A stretch of DNA of 43,898 bases from Lachnospiraceae bacterium (GCA_024681795.1 JAILAD010000043.1:1-43898), one strand, 5' to 3'; shown: positions 25,658-35,670, counted from the first letter of the stretch. A program made the numbers and translations. The notes: generated by a model not told the origin, from the letters alone.

Positions 25658-27157
25658 TCAGAACTGGAAATAAATAAACGGATTATAGGTTTCGCTGATT
25701 AACAATACAATGCAAACCAGCAGAAATGCATACTGCAAAGCCGATTCCGTAACAAAGAATGCCTTTTCCTGGTCTTTGTCTTTCTGTTTTGTTATGAATT
25801 TTACAAACGCCGGATACACAGGAGTCGCAAGAATCACTCCCGCAGCCAGTACAATTACGGACCTCATGGAAAGTAAGGATACCACCGGCGTCATGCCGTC
25901 TCCCCTTGAGAAAAGCTGGCCGATATACGTAAATGCCTGCATGATTCCGTCGGAACGGAAAATAATCCAGCCGATAATTGTAATAAACATCGTATAAATC
26001 CAGTTAACCGGCTTGACGGGATTTTTCTTAAGCAAATCACCCAGAAACATTCTTTCCAGAATCAGCAATACCGCATATCCGAGTCCCCAGGTCAGAAAAG
26101 TAAAATTGGCGCCGTGCCATACTCCCGTGAGCAGAAACACGATAAAAATATTGCGGTATAATTTTCCCTGACTAACCCTGCTGCCGCCGAGCGGAATATA
26201 CACATAATCCCGAAACCACGAGGACAGGGAAATATGCCATCTTCTCCAGAATTCCTGAACGGAAAGGGAGACATAGGGGTAATTGAAATTTTCCTTAAAC
26301 TGAAAACCGAACATTTTTCCGAGTCCGATTGCCATATCGGAATAACCGGAAAAATCATAATATATCTGAAGCGTATAGCAGATTGCTCCGAGCCATGCAA
26401 CATACGCGCCGATGCCACCGACTCCGTTCTCCCAGATTTTATCCGCGATTTCGCCCATAGTATTGGCAATGATTACCTTCTTTGCAAGTCCGAAAACAAA
26501 TCTTGTAATACCGTCCGAAAAAAGACGTACACTTTCTTTTCGTTCCGTCAGCTGCTCGTTGATATCGCCGTACTGCACGATAGGACCCGCAATCAGCTGC
26601 GGGAAGAAGGAAACGTACAATGCAAAATTGAAAACGGATTTCTGAACGGGAACCTTTTTCCGGTATACGTCCACAACATAGGAAATTGCCTGGAAAATAT
26701 AGAAGGAAATTCCGATCGGAAGCACAATGTCTTTATAGAACGTAAAACTTCCGGTACGTTCCATTGCAAGCATATTTCCGAACGCTTCCGCGAAGTTTCC
26801 GTTTTGGAAAAAGAGAATCAGGTTTTCGAAGATGCGGACAAATAAATTGAGATATTTGAACACAAACAGTAAACCGAGATTGGATACAATCGCGATTATC
26901 AGAAAGAGTTTGTTCTTCTTTTCATCCTGCCCGCTTACCAGAAAGCCTGCACCGAAATCGACAAGGATTACAAAAAAGAGGCAAGCCAGATATGCGAATC
27001 CGCCGGATCCGTAGAAAATCAGACTTCCGAGCAGCAAAAAAGAATTCTTGAAAAGAATTTTATTGTCTTTTGATATTGGAAGAAAATGTATCAGGTAATA
27101 TCCCGCGATTACAACCGGCAGGAAAACCCAAAGAAATAGCATTGAACTGAAAAGCAT
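25658..27157 (-). CDS. MBOAT-family O-acyltransferase (AlgI/DltB-like)
   Basis: A 499-residue polytopic protein starting at ATG 27157 behind AGGAG. It has the AlgI-type hallmarks: FNFALYVSFFPQLIAGPIV, YSDMAIGLGKMFGFQFKENF, VQEFWRRWHISLSSWFRDYV and the catalytic His in GVWHGANFTFLTWG. It should move acyl groups across the membrane onto an extracellular acceptor. The DHHW partner follows directly. No alginate or teichoic-acid D-alanylation genes are nearby, so the acceptor is unknown. Confidence 0.94.
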   Translation of the reverse strand: MLFSSMLFLWVFLPVVIAGYYLIHFLPISKDNKILFKNSFLLLGSLIFYGSGGFAYLACLFFVILVDFGAGFLVSGQDEKKNKLFLIIAIVSNLGLLFVFKYLNLFVRIFENLILFFQNGNFAEAFGNMLAMERTGSFTFYKDIVLPIGISFYIFQAISYVVDVYRKKVPVQKSVFNFALYVSFFPQLIAGPIVQYGDINEQLTERKESVRLFSDGITRFVFGLAKKVIIANTMGEIADKIWENGVGGIGAYVAWLGAICYTLQIYYDFSGYSDMAIGLGKMFGFQFKENFNYPYVSLSVQEFWRRWHISLSSWFRDYVYIPLGGSRVSQGKLYRNIFIVFLLTGVWHGANFTFLTWGLGYAVLLILERMFLGDLLKKNPVKPVNWIYTMFITIIGWIIFRSDGIMQAFTYIGQLFSRGDGMTPVVSLLSMRSVIVLAAGVILATPVYPAFVKFITKQKDKDQEKAFFVTESALQYAFLLVCIVLLISETYNPFIYFQF

Positions 27158-27219
27158 CTCATTTCTCCTGAATCAAAACCACTCTGCACTTTTTCCGTTA
27201 AACCCGTTTTACGGGTATG

Positions 27220-28323
27220 CTATGCCTTTTTCTTCTTTGTCTTCGAAAGAATCAGCATAAGAAGTACGGAAATCAGTACCGTTAACGCAAATGCAATCCC
27301 CATAAGTGCATAATAGTTTTTCACCGGAATGAATTTCGATGCAGCGCTGACCACGCGGTATACACCCCAGTGTATACAGTAAACCGGCATGGACAGTTTC
27401 CCTAAAAATCCGAAAATCTTCTCTCCCCCAAGAGAACCGGTAAAGGTAAGTGTGCTGAATGCAAGTACCAGAGTGCCCGCAATTAAATAAAGTGCAAACA
27501 TCTCCTGGTATCCGCTCACTCCGGCAACCACCTCAAAAACAACAAGACCGAGCAGGGCAATTTCCAAAACGGTAAGCAAAATCCGCACTGCCGTTCCCGG
27601 CTTGTATTTTTCTTTTAAATACCGCGCCAGAAAATAAATGGCGCCTCCCATTGCCATGCTGCAAAATCCCCTGATAATTCCGCTGTTTAAGAATCCCTCA
27701 AAGAACGTCCAGGGAAGAACACCGCCGAAACGGATAATCATCCAGCCCTGCAGCATGGGCGGTAAAAACCAGACGATATAATGTCTGAAAAGATCGCGGA
27801 AACGTACCGCAATAAATAAAAGCAGCGGCATCGCAATCAGCATTGCGGACAAATACCACATCGGTGAATTGCGGTAGGTAACAAGGTCGATTTCGCCGGA
27901 TTTCAAAAGACCGGTTAACGGAAGCAGCGTTAATTCCACAACAAGGGTTCTTAACCGTTCCGTAATTTCAAATGCCGCAAGTGTTCCGCTTTTAATCAGT
28001 CCCGCAAATTCCAGAAGGTAGATTAAAACCGTTCCGGCAACCACATACGGGTAAATCTTTGCGATTTTTAAAAGCGTATATTTCATGGAATACCACATGG
28101 TATTTCCGTTTTTGATTTCTTCCGGTTTCATACCCGCAAAATGCTTTTCCACGTGTGCGATTCCGAAGTATCCGGTCAGCATGAAAAATGCGTCCGCAGC
28201 CAGACCGCCCGATGGGAAAAGCGTCACTTCTCCTCTCGTTACATGTCCGGAATGATGGACAAATACGATCATACAGAATAAAAACCGCAGAAATTCTATG
28301 TAATTATTGCGTTTCTTTTCCAT
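27220..28323 (-). CDS. Acyltransferase family 3 membrane protein
   Basis: A 367-residue protein with about ten membrane helices. The N-terminal pattern IEFLRFLFCMIVFVHHSGH carries the conserved Arg and His of OafA/acyltransferase-3 enzymes, followed by FFMLTGYFG. These enzymes O-acylate sugars of surface polymers. It lies 62 bases upstream of the MBOAT-DHHW pair, probably in the same transcript. The start ATG 28323 follows AAGGAAAAG. Confidence 0.9.
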   Translation of the reverse strand: MEKKRNNYIEFLRFLFCMIVFVHHSGHVTRGEVTLFPSGGLAADAFFMLTGYFGIAHVEKHFAGMKPEEIKNGNTMWYSMKYTLLKIAKIYPYVVAGTVLIYLLEFAGLIKSGTLAAFEITERLRTLVVELTLLPLTGLLKSGEIDLVTYRNSPMWYLSAMLIAMPLLLFIAVRFRDLFRHYIVWFLPPMLQGWMIIRFGGVLPWTFFEGFLNSGIIRGFCSMAMGGAIYFLARYLKEKYKPGTAVRILLTVLEIALLGLVVFEVVAGVSGYQEMFALYLIAGTLVLAFSTLTFTGSLGGEKIFGFLGKLSMPVYCIHWGVYRVVSAASKFIPVKNYYALMGIAFALTVLISVLLMLILSKTKKKKA

Positions 28324-28389
28324 ACAGTCTTTTCCTTAAATACTTCATATCCCACAAAATATTAATTATAAAGGGTTTGAAAATCTCTG

Positions 28390-30453
28390 TCAAATCTCTT
28401 CAAGCGGGGCATTCAACTCTTCCGTACCCGGAAGAACGAATCTTCCGTCCTTCAGCAGAGGAATTCTTTCTCCTTCCGGAAGAATTGCCTCGATAATACC
28501 GATTTCCTCATACGGAATTGTAATATCCGTATGGCAGTGGAAATAGGCTTCTTCCGGATTTGTATGACGTTTCAGGGAATATGTATTCTCCTTTGCCACC
28601 ATTTCTTTTCCGTCCGGGTTTACATAATGTACCTCTTCCTCATTGGAATAACAGGTATCCCCGAAAGCAAAATGCGGACCCGTCTTTTCCGCTATCAGAA
28701 TCGGAAGTTTTTCAAAAAGATTGTATTTTTGTGCCACCGCATATGCCGTGGTATTCGTACCGATTGCAAATTCCCCGATCGGGAGGAATTCATGATGGAA
28801 CATAATATTCTCTTCCACCGCATTCTTCGGGAGATTCGACGTAGTACCTCCCCTTGTGATTCCGTCTTTGATTTCAAGTCTTAAATTCTCGTATTTTAAT
28901 CCATTTATGTAAACCTTTTTTACATGAAGCACACCTTCGCTACCTTCCAATACAGGAGATGTAAATACCTCTCCTACCGGGATATTCACGTCTGCCACAC
29001 AGTTTTCGAACTTGGCTTCGGTTTCCGGATTATTTAGTTTACATAATTTCACGGTAAGTTCCGTCTCGTTTCCGTCTCTGCCCCGGACATGCACCTCATC
29101 GGCCCGATTCAGCGTATCGATCAAAATACCCTGAATTCTTTGATAGGTCTCGTAATCCAGTGTATTGATACGAATGGTTTCTTCAAAAATTTGCTCAAAA
29201 TCGGCGGAAATTTCAGGAGTCGGGAACGCAATAATCGTAAAACTTCTCTCTTCCATGTGAATATAGGAATTTATTAAATCCCCTGCTTTCGCCTGATATT
29301 CCACGTAACGTTTTCTGCCGGCCTCATCAAATGAGGGATTGGCCTCATAATCTTCCGGAATGAATTCCGCTTCCCCGAAGGTTTCCATACAGGCAGGTCC
29401 CGCGAATGCACGGATTTCTTTTTTGTATTCCTCATAAGCTGCCTTTGCACACTCCAGTTTTCTGGTGACCAGATGTCCGTCCAGAAACAGCGAAAGATCT
29501 TCCCTGTGATCGTACTCTGCCTGACGGTTTACCCCGCCGGATGCATATCCGACTTTTACCACACCTCTTTTCCGGAAAATATCTCCGGCGGCACGGTAAA
29601 TAACAGGCTTTAATCCCATCGCTTCAAAATTGGCGATTGCTTTTTTTATCACTCTTTCGAACCCAATCATATAACGGATATTCACCGTACCTTTTATGGA
29701 TAAATCTTTTCCGGCCGCAACAAAGCCTTTCCGGAAACCTTCCGTAAAAGTATCCGCCATAAGGTTTACGGTCTCTTCCGGAAGGGATGAGAGAAACTCA
29801 GCCGTCCTGATTTCGTTTTCGGAAATATATTCTCCGTAACGGAAAAGGAAATTTGGTTTACATAAATCTTCCTGCTCGATAATCTTTACCGCAAAATCCT
29901 CCTCCGGTAAAAACTGCTCTCTTACTCTCGCCACAGTGCTGTCTTCACTGTAATCGGATACATACCAGTAAAGACTTTCCCGGACGGCTTCTTCGTCAGG
30001 AAGAAATTGGTTAACATAAAATTCTCCATATACCTCCAGAAAAAGTTCCAGACGAATCAGAATCTCCTCCGTCTTCCGTTCGTAAATATACGGCAGAATC
30101 TGCATTTCTTCCCAGTAAAGAAACGCAAGGTAACGCCCCATCGAAAGCCCGAAACGGGATACCGAGAATGTCGGATTTGCAAAGGAATCCTGGTAGTTTT
30201 CCGGTTTCAGTTCCCCGAATAAAAGATTCTGATCCTTCCGTAATTCATTCAGATCACGCAAAAAATAATCCGGATTCTGTATTTTTTCATATGTATCAAG
30301 TGCATTGTTTAAAAAAACGGTAAGTGCCTCAAAATAAGGGAGATATTTCTTTCCCTCTCCCTGTTCCTGCGTCAATTTGTCTTTTCGTTCGTTTCTTAAT
30401 TCTTCTTTCAGTTCCCGGATTCTCTCCGCTGCCAGTATAAAACGTTCTTCCAT
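28390..30453 (-). CDS. M29-family aminopeptidase with long N-terminal extension
   Basis: A 687-residue protein, against about 400 for usual M29 enzymes. The C-terminal part carries the family's metal-site pattern: VNIPVGEVFTSP (Glu), LPIGEFAIGTN (Glu), EKTGPHFAFGDTCY (His) and HCHTD at 639-643. The N-terminal 300 residues are mostly helical and charged (RIRELKEELRNERKDKL), with no recognised domain. It should remove N-terminal residues using a two-metal site in the cytoplasm, since it has no signal peptide. The start ATG 30453 follows GGGAG. Confidence 0.85.
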   Translation of the reverse strand: MEERFILAAERIRELKEELRNERKDKLTQEQGEGKKYLPYFEALTVFLNNALDTYEKIQNPDYFLRDLNELRKDQNLLFGELKPENYQDSFANPTFSVSRFGLSMGRYLAFLYWEEMQILPYIYERKTEEILIRLELFLEVYGEFYVNQFLPDEEAVRESLYWYVSDYSEDSTVARVREQFLPEEDFAVKIIEQEDLCKPNFLFRYGEYISENEIRTAEFLSSLPEETVNLMADTFTEGFRKGFVAAGKDLSIKGTVNIRYMIGFERVIKKAIANFEAMGLKPVIYRAAGDIFRKRGVVKVGYASGGVNRQAEYDHREDLSLFLDGHLVTRKLECAKAAYEEYKKEIRAFAGPACMETFGEAEFIPEDYEANPSFDEAGRKRYVEYQAKAGDLINSYIHMEERSFTIIAFPTPEISADFEQIFEETIRINTLDYETYQRIQGILIDTLNRADEVHVRGRDGNETELTVKLCKLNNPETEAKFENCVADVNIPVGEVFTSPVLEGSEGVLHVKKVYINGLKYENLRLEIKDGITRGGTTSNLPKNAVEENIMFHHEFLPIGEFAIGTNTTAYAVAQKYNLFEKLPILIAEKTGPHFAFGDTCYSNEEEVHYVNPDGKEMVAKENTYSLKRHTNPEEAYFHCHTDITIPYEEIGIIEAILPEGERIPLLKDGRFVLPGTEELNAPLEEI

Positions 30454-30469
30454 TTCTTCTCCCGGTTAA

Positions 30470-30505
30470 TCTTTTCAAAAGAAGCGGCTGTAACACAACC
30501 GCTTC
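30470..30505 (-). terminator. Terminator between the DUF6142-like gene and the M29 gene
   Basis: The stem GAAGCGG/CCGCTTC, with a further TGT/ACA pair across one mismatch, is followed by TTTTG on the minus strand. It would end the transcript carrying pyrE and its neighbours. Confidence 0.6.
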
Positions 30506-30516
30506 CTCACTTCATT

Positions 30517-30858
30517 TTACATGGACAGGATTCCCCGCCCGATAATATAGATGATTCCGAAAATATTCACGGAATTTACAATCATTCCGAGTGTCGGAAA
30601 ATAAATATAGACATCCGGCATCATGCGCCCTTTAATCGAGAACACCAGCCCCGCAACGGAAAAAATCAGACAGAGAATCGTCGTAATTCCGTAGGACAAA
30701 GGAGCCACACCGCCCTTTTGAAACGTAAATACAATCTCCAGTATCAGCGCCGCGAATGACATCACTCCCAGGGACAGTCCCGCTATGGAAATCAGGGGAA
30801 TCGTTTTATTCGTGAATTTGTAATGTGGATTTACTTTTCTCTTATTGTCCCTGCCCAT
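30517..30858 (-). CDS. Small four-helix membrane protein (DUF6142-like)
   Basis: A 113-residue protein with a short basic N-terminus and three to four hydrophobic helices (IPLISIAGLSLGVMSFAALI, ITTILCLIFSVAGLVFSI, GMIVNSVNIFGIIYIIG). The pattern resembles a small Clostridia family labelled DUF6142; no function is known. The start ATG 30858 follows AAGGAAACGGA and lies nine bases after pyrE, so it is the last gene of that operon. Confidence 0.7.
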   Translation of the reverse strand: MGRDNKRKVNPHYKFTNKTIPLISIAGLSLGVMSFAALILEIVFTFQKGGVAPLSYGITTILCLIFSVAGLVFSIKGRMMPDVYIYFPTLGMIVNSVNIFGIIYIIGRGILSM

Positions 30859-30867
30859 TCCGTTTCC

Positions 30868-31548
30868 TTATGCCTTTGCGCCGTACTGTTCGTAATATGC
30901 GTCAATTGCCGCTTTCAGGGTATCGTCAATAATCACTTCTCCCTGATAGGGCGTATTGTATAATTTCTCCACAACGTCCGCCATGCTGACGATTGCCCTT
31001 GCTTCAATTCCGTACTTGTCCTTAATATCATCAAGCGCACTCTTCTCGGTATCAATGCCTTTTTCCATGCGGTTTAAGGATACCATTAAGCCCTTGATTT
31101 CCACATCTCCCTGCGCCTTGATAATCGGGAAGGTTTCCTCGATGGATTTCCCGGAGGTTGTAACATCTTCGATAATCACAACTTTGTCTCCGTCTTTCAT
31201 TTTACTTCCGAGTAAAATTCCGACATCGCCGTGATCCTTGATTTCCTTGCGGTTTGAGCAGTACCGGATTTCTTTTCCGTACAGTTCGCTGAAAGCGATG
31301 CAGGTTGCAACGCTTAAAGGAATTCCCTTGTATGCGGGTCCGAACAGAACATCAAAATCATCCCCGAAATTGTCATGAATTGCCTTTGCATAATACTCGC
31401 CGAGTCTCTTTAACTGGGAACCGGTCACATATGCTCCCGCATTCATGAAAAACGGGGATTTTCTTCCGCTTTTTAAAGTAAAATCGCCGAATTTAAGCAC
31501 CTTGCTTTCCAGCATAAATTCAATAAATTCTTCTTTGTACTGTTCCAT
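30868..31548 (-). CDS. pyrE: Orotate phosphoribosyltransferase
   Basis: A 226-residue enzyme that joins orotate to PRPP to give OMP in pyrimidine synthesis. The PRPP-binding signature VVIIEDVTTSGKS is at 123-135. The substrate region SGRKSPFFMNAG lies near residue 27-39, and the loop DVLFGPAYKGIPL follows. The start ATG 31548 is behind AGGAAAAG. No other pyr gene is in the window. Confidence 0.97.
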   Translation of the reverse strand: MEQYKEEFIEFMLESKVLKFGDFTLKSGRKSPFFMNAGAYVTGSQLKRLGEYYAKAIHDNFGDDFDVLFGPAYKGIPLSVATCIAFSELYGKEIRYCSNRKEIKDHGDVGILLGSKMKDGDKVVIIEDVTTSGKSIEETFPIIKAQGDVEIKGLMVSLNRMEKGIDTEKSALDDIKDKYGIEARAIVSMADVVEKLYNTPYQGEVIIDDTLKAAIDAYYEQYGAKA

Positions 31549-31577
31549 ACTCTTTTCCTGCCTTTTATCATTTCATT

Positions 31578-32297
31578 TTATTTATAATAATTACCCATGC
31601 CGTAATCCGGTTCCCTGTTCATATAAACCAAAAGTGCAATCGTATGAACAAGCGGAACGAAAATACCGATAACCGAAATCAGAAGCGCATTCTTTTCCGT
31701 ATCGTAAGTGCGAAAGATATCATGCATTTTTCTCCATTTGCTGCCGATTAAAAATACAATGATTGCAATCGCCGTAAAGGCGGAAAGAAACCCTCCGACT
31801 ACCGGAATAAAATCAAATACGGCATCCGTTGCCAGACCGACCGTGGAAAGCCCAATCGAAACAAGCGCAGCAATATAACGCTTTTCACCCGGAATACGGA
31901 TAAAGAACACATTAAATTCCTTTTTTGGAAGAACATATTCCAGAAAAGTCTGCATAAACGGAATAAATGCAAAGAACGGATATTTATATCCCGCATTCTT
32001 TGCCATCCTGAAAAGCGCGATGGCCGGAAGAAGGTACTCCTGAATGAACAAAAACACGGCCGCAATAACAAGACATACCGCCAGAAATGCCAGTGCAATC
32101 AGCGCGATGAAAGAGAATGCCGATGCAATCATGAAAAAAACGATAAACAAATGAGAAATGATATCCAGGATTTCTTCAATATCCGCACCGGCGGTAATGG
32201 TCTGAATATCATTTAAAAAATCATTGCCGACAGCATTCCAGTCGGTTATGGAGAGCTGATATCCGATTTCGTTAATGACACTTTCCAAAGTATCCAT
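31578..32297 (-). CDS. Polytopic membrane protein of unknown function
   Basis: A 239-residue protein with a soluble N-terminus of about 45 residues and five or six membrane helices. The central segment AIALFRMAKNAGYKYPFFAFIPF resembles proteins with DUF5684-like or signal-peptidase-associated membrane segments, but I cannot assign it. The start ATG 32297 is 13 bases after AAAGGAA. It lies between the HExxH membrane protein and pyrE on one continuous minus-strand run. Confidence 0.7.
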   Translation of the reverse strand: MDTLESVINEIGYQLSITDWNAVGNDFLNDIQTITAGADIEEILDIISHLFIVFFMIASAFSFIALIALAFLAVCLVIAAVFLFIQEYLLPAIALFRMAKNAGYKYPFFAFIPFMQTFLEYVLPKKEFNVFFIRIPGEKRYIAALVSIGLSTVGLATDAVFDFIPVVGGFLSAFTAIAIIVFLIGSKWRKMHDIFRTYDTEKNALLISVIGIFVPLVHTIALLVYMNREPDYGMGNYYK

Positions 32298-32332
32298 TTT
32301 CAGTCAGTTTCCTTTCAAAGTTATTCCCGCAT

Positions 32333-32938
32333 TCAGACTGCCGGCGTCTGGAATGAAGCCATCACAAAGCCCTTCAGTACGGTAAATAAATCCACATGGA
32401 AAATAAAGCAGATAATAAACACAATTAAGGCTACAATCGGAAGTCCTTTCAATGCAGCTTTCAAATCCGCACCGCTCATTGTCATATGGAAAAAGATGGA
32501 CACCATCACGTATCCGACTAAGATTTTTAACCAGATCGGAGTGACAAACATAAAAAGATTGAATAACAGAATTTCGCTGATCAGCCCCTGAACCGTAGGC
32601 GCAATTGCGGAAAGTGTAAGCTGCAGGGACTGGGTAAGCCAGATTCCGCGGGGTTGGAGCTGTACGCATCCCAAACGGTTTCCGTCCGGCTTGAAAATCT
32701 GCATGCTTGTAACCTTTGCACCGGTGATCAGGGCATATAATGCATGGGAACATTCGTGGTGAATTGTACCGACAAAAGTCAGGTAATTCATGATAAAAAG
32801 CGCAACGGTAGGACCGAGTCCCTTTGCCAGGCTCTTGGTTACCTCTTCCGTGATAAAATCAATCAGCAATCCGATCAGCGGTACAACCAGAATAATAATG
32901 GCCGTGCTGATTACTGCTGCCAGTAATCTTTCTCCCAT
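32333..32938 (-). CDS. HExxH membrane protein, M50-like
   Basis: A 201-residue protein. ATG 32938 is chosen over a GTG two codons earlier because AGG lies seven bases before it. Four to five hydrophobic helices are present. The segment HHECSHALYALITGAKV holds an HExxH zinc-site motif within a predicted membrane region, as in M50-type intramembrane metalloproteases. A second metal ligand (usually NPDG or similar) is not obvious, so activity is unproven. It starts 12 bases after AccDA. Confidence 0.7.
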   Translation of the reverse strand: MGERLLAAVISTAIIILVVPLIGLLIDFITEEVTKSLAKGLGPTVALFIMNYLTFVGTIHHECSHALYALITGAKVTSMQIFKPDGNRLGCVQLQPRGIWLTQSLQLTLSAIAPTVQGLISEILLFNLFMFVTPIWLKILVGYVMVSIFFHMTMSGADLKAALKGLPIVALIVFIICFIFHVDLFTVLKGFVMASFQTPAV

Positions 32939-32950
32939 ATTCACACCTGC

Positions 32951-34630
32951 TTAAAATTTGCGGAATCTTTCATATCTCTGCGCTGCAATTTCTTCCCCCG
33001 TAAACGCAGACTCTTTCTTTAAAAATTCCTTCATATGCGATTTCATGTAATTACAAATCGAAGTAAGCGCCGCTTCATCCGCCGTTCCGTATTCCGGAAT
33101 AATTTCTTCGACAATCTGAAGTTTCTTCAATTCGGATGCGGTAATCTTCATAACCTCCGCTGCTTCTTCCGCACGGGAGCCGTCCTTCCAGAGAATGGAT
33201 GCGAAACCTTCCGGGGAAAGAATGGAATAGGTTGCATTTTCAAGCATCCATACTTCGTTTCCGACAGCAAGAGCAAGCGCACCGCCGCTTCCTCCTTCTC
33301 CAATCATAATCGCAAGAAGCGGAGTTTTCAAGGCGCTCATTTCAAAAAGATTTCTTGCGATTGCCTCACCCTGTCCGTTTTCTTCCGCTTCCAGACCGGG
33401 ATATGCACCGGAAGTATTGACAAACGTAATAATCGGACGGTGGAATTTTTCCGCCTGCTTCATCAGACGGATTGCTTTTCTGTAACCTTCCGGGGAAGGC
33501 ATTCCGTAATTATGCGAAAGACAGCTTGCCGCATCATGTCCTTTATTCACACCGATTACCGTAACCGGCTGTCCGTCCAGATAAGCAATTCCTCCGATGA
33601 TTGCCGGATCGTCACGGAAGTAACGGTCCCCGTGAAGTTCAAAAAAGCTGTCAAAAATTCCTTCAATATAGTCATCCGCGCCGAGTCTCTGTACCTGTCT
33701 CGCCGCTGTAACCTTATCCCATACTTTCATAACGGAAGCCTTTGCGGCTCTTTCCTTCATAAGTTCCGTTGCATCGAGTCTGTCATGGTCATGCGCCGGA
33801 TCGAAATTTGCATAACCGGTACGAGACTTGTGTACGGCAAGAATATTCTGAAGCGTTTCCTTTAAGAAACCTCTTTCCACAATGGCATCCACGAATCCGT
33901 GCTCTAACTGGAATTCCGCTCTCTGAAATCCTTCGGGAAGTTTCTGTCCGATGGTCTGTTCAATAACACGCGGTCCCGCAAATCCGATTAATGCCTTCGG
34001 CTCTGCCAGAATAACGTCACCGAGCATCGCAAAAGATGCGGTCACACCGCCGGTCGTCGGATCGGTTAAAACCGGCACAAATAAAAATCCCGCTTCGGAA
34101 TGTTTTTTTAATGCCGCGGAAGTCTTTGCCATCTGCATCAGGGAAACAATACCCTCCTGCATTCTTGCACCACCCGAGCAGCAGAACAGAATGACCGGCA
34201 GTTTTTCTTCGGTTGCACGTTCCACGGATGCGGTAATTCTTTCTCCTACCACGTGCCCCATGCTTCCCATTAAAAATCTGGAATCAATGACTCCGAGTAC
34301 GGTCTCGTTTCCGCCGATGGTACATTTTCCGATTAACACGCCTTCCGAAAGGCCGGTCTTTTCTTTTACTTCTTCGATTTTTCCTTCATATCCGGGAAAA
34401 TCAAGCGGATTCTTTGTTGTTTCTTCTTCAAACCAGGGCGTAAAACTTCCCTCATCCGCTACCATACGGATTCTGTTTTTTGCTCTGACACGGAAATAAT
34501 ATCCGCACTCGTAGCATACGTATTTACGCATTACAACGAGTTGCTTGTCGAGATCCTTTTTACAGACCGGACAGGTGATAATATCCCGTTCTTTATTCTC
34601 TTCCGCTTTTTCTACCGGTAAAATTTTCAT
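32951..34630 (-). CDS. accDA: Fused acetyl-CoA carboxylase carboxyltransferase (beta-alpha, AccD-AccA)
   Basis: A single 559-residue frame holding both carboxyltransferase subunits. Residues 1-280 are AccD: a C4 zinc finger with Cys20, 23, 39 and 42, then GMxxxVGER-like and [15 protein letters not shown] segments. Residues 290-559 are Acc[46 protein letters not shown] and [19 protein letters not shown]. Together they carboxylate acetyl-CoA to malonyl-CoA with biotin carrier AccB and carboxylase AccC, neither of which is in the window. The start ATG 34630 follows GAGGAATC. It is the last fatty-acid-type gene of the operon. Confidence 0.95.
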   Translation of the reverse strand: MKILPVEKAEENKERDIITCPVCKKDLDKQLVVMRKYVCYECGYYFRVRAKNRIRMVADEGSFTPWFEEETTKNPLDFPGYEGKIEEVKEKTGLSEGVLIGKCTIGGNETVLGVIDSRFLMGSMGHVVGERITASVERATEEKLPVILFCCSGGARMQEGIVSLMQMAKTSAALKKHSEAGFLFVPVLTDPTTGGVTASFAMLGDVILAEPKALIGFAGPRVIEQTIGQKLPEGFQRAEFQLEHGFVDAIVERGFLKETLQNILAVHKSRTGYANFDPAHDHDRLDATELMKERAAKASVMKVWDKVTAARQVQRLGADDYIEGIFDSFFELHGDRYFRDDPAIIGGIAYLDGQPVTVIGVNKGHDAASCLSHNYGMPSPEGYRKAIRLMKQAEKFHRPIITFVNTSGAYPGLEAEENGQGEAIARNLFEMSALKTPLLAIMIGEGGSGGALALAVGNEVWMLENATYSILSPEGFASILWKDGSRAEEAAEVMKITASELKKLQIVEEIIPEYGTADEAALTSICNYMKSHMKEFLKKESAFTGEEIAAQRYERFRKF

Positions 34631-34695
34631 GAGATTCCTCGGTTCTGATTTACATGAAATCGTTTTTTATAAACTGTATTTTTCTTAAATCACTT

Positions 34696-35661
34696 TTATG
34701 CGTTTTCAAATACTTTTTGAAAATCTTCAAAAGTATCGATATTCACGCATTTCAAACTTCTGTCGATTTTCTTTACAAATCCGGTAAGTGTATGTCCGGG
34801 ACCCGCTTCCACGAATTCGTCCACGCCGTCACGGACCATTCTTTCAATGGTCTGGGTAAAACGAACGGAGGAGGAAACCTGGTTTACCAAAAGTCCCTTC
34901 ACATCTTCTTTTTCCCTTACATAATCCGCCGTTACGTTTGCAATGTAGGGAATTTTGATATCGTGAATTTCAACATCTTTAAGGGCCTCTTCCAGTTTTG
35001 CGCCGGCTCCCGTAAGAAGTTTGGAGTGGAACGGTCCCGATACATTTAAGGGAACGCATTTTAACGCACCTTTTTCTGCAAGAATCGCTGCTGCCGCATC
35101 AACCGCGTCTTTCCGTCCGGTGATAACGGTCTGCTTCGGATTGTTGTAATTTGCAACGGATACCACATAGGGAAGATCTGCGGGGAAATCCTGCGCATCC
35201 TCTGCCGGTCCTGCTTTTTCGACTTCCGCGCATACGTTTTCAATTACTTCCGGATCAAGACCGATTACAGCATTCATGGCACCGCCCTCGGGAACCGCTT
35301 CCTGCATATAGATTCCGCGCTTTCTGACTACCTTGAACGCATCTTCCATGCTCATGGCACCGGATGCCACAACGGCTGCATATTCGCCGAGGCTCAAACC
35401 CGTGCAGACATCGAAGGTAAATCCTTTTTCTTCCAGGACTTTCAACAGCGCAACCTCTTCCGTCAGCATACAGATCTGGGTATATTCCGTTATATTGATT
35501 TTGTCATTTTCTTCAAAACAAAGCTTTGCAATATCAAGTCCGGTAATTTCGCCTGCTTTGTCAAACACTTCTTTTGCAACGGGATAATTTTCGTAAAATT
35601 CTTTTCCCATGCCGATATACTGGGACCCCTGTCCCGGAAACATCAATGCTCTTTTGCCCAT
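34696..35661 (-). CDS. fabD: Malonyl-CoA:ACP malonyltransferase
   Basis: A 321-residue enzyme that loads malonyl groups onto ACP. It has MFPGQGSQYIGMG near the N-terminus, the nucleophile Ser90 in GLSLGEYAA, and His212 in GPFHSKLL. A loop at about 150-160 (PAEDAQDFPADLP) is slightly longer than usual. The start ATG 35661 has only a weak ribosome site and follows the stop of a 34-residue ORF by nine bases, so translation may be coupled to that ORF. Confidence 0.95.
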   Translation of the reverse strand: MGKRALMFPGQGSQYIGMGKEFYENYPVAKEVFDKAGEITGLDIAKLCFEENDKINITEYTQICMLTEEVALLKVLEEKGFTFDVCTGLSLGEYAAVVASGAMSMEDAFKVVRKRGIYMQEAVPEGGAMNAVIGLDPEVIENVCAEVEKAGPAEDAQDFPADLPYVVSVANYNNPKQTVITGRKDAVDAAAAILAEKGALKCVPLNVSGPFHSKLLTGAGAKLEEALKDVEIHDIKIPYIANVTADYVREKEDVKGLLVNQVSSSVRFTQTIERMVRDGVDEFVEAGPGHTLTGFVKKIDRSLKCVNIDTFEDFQKVFENA

Positions 35662-35670
35662 TGTTCCAAC

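Noticed and set aside
27200..27218. ACCCGT/ACGGGT hairpin between MBOAT and acyltransferase-3 genes as a terminator
   Set aside because: The stem is short and followed by TTAACGG rather than a T run; the genes more likely share a transcript.
32304..32753. Minus-strand 149-residue open frame overlapping the HExxH protein
   Set aside because: It is in another frame of the same strand over a convincing membrane protein, with no domain and no ribosome site.
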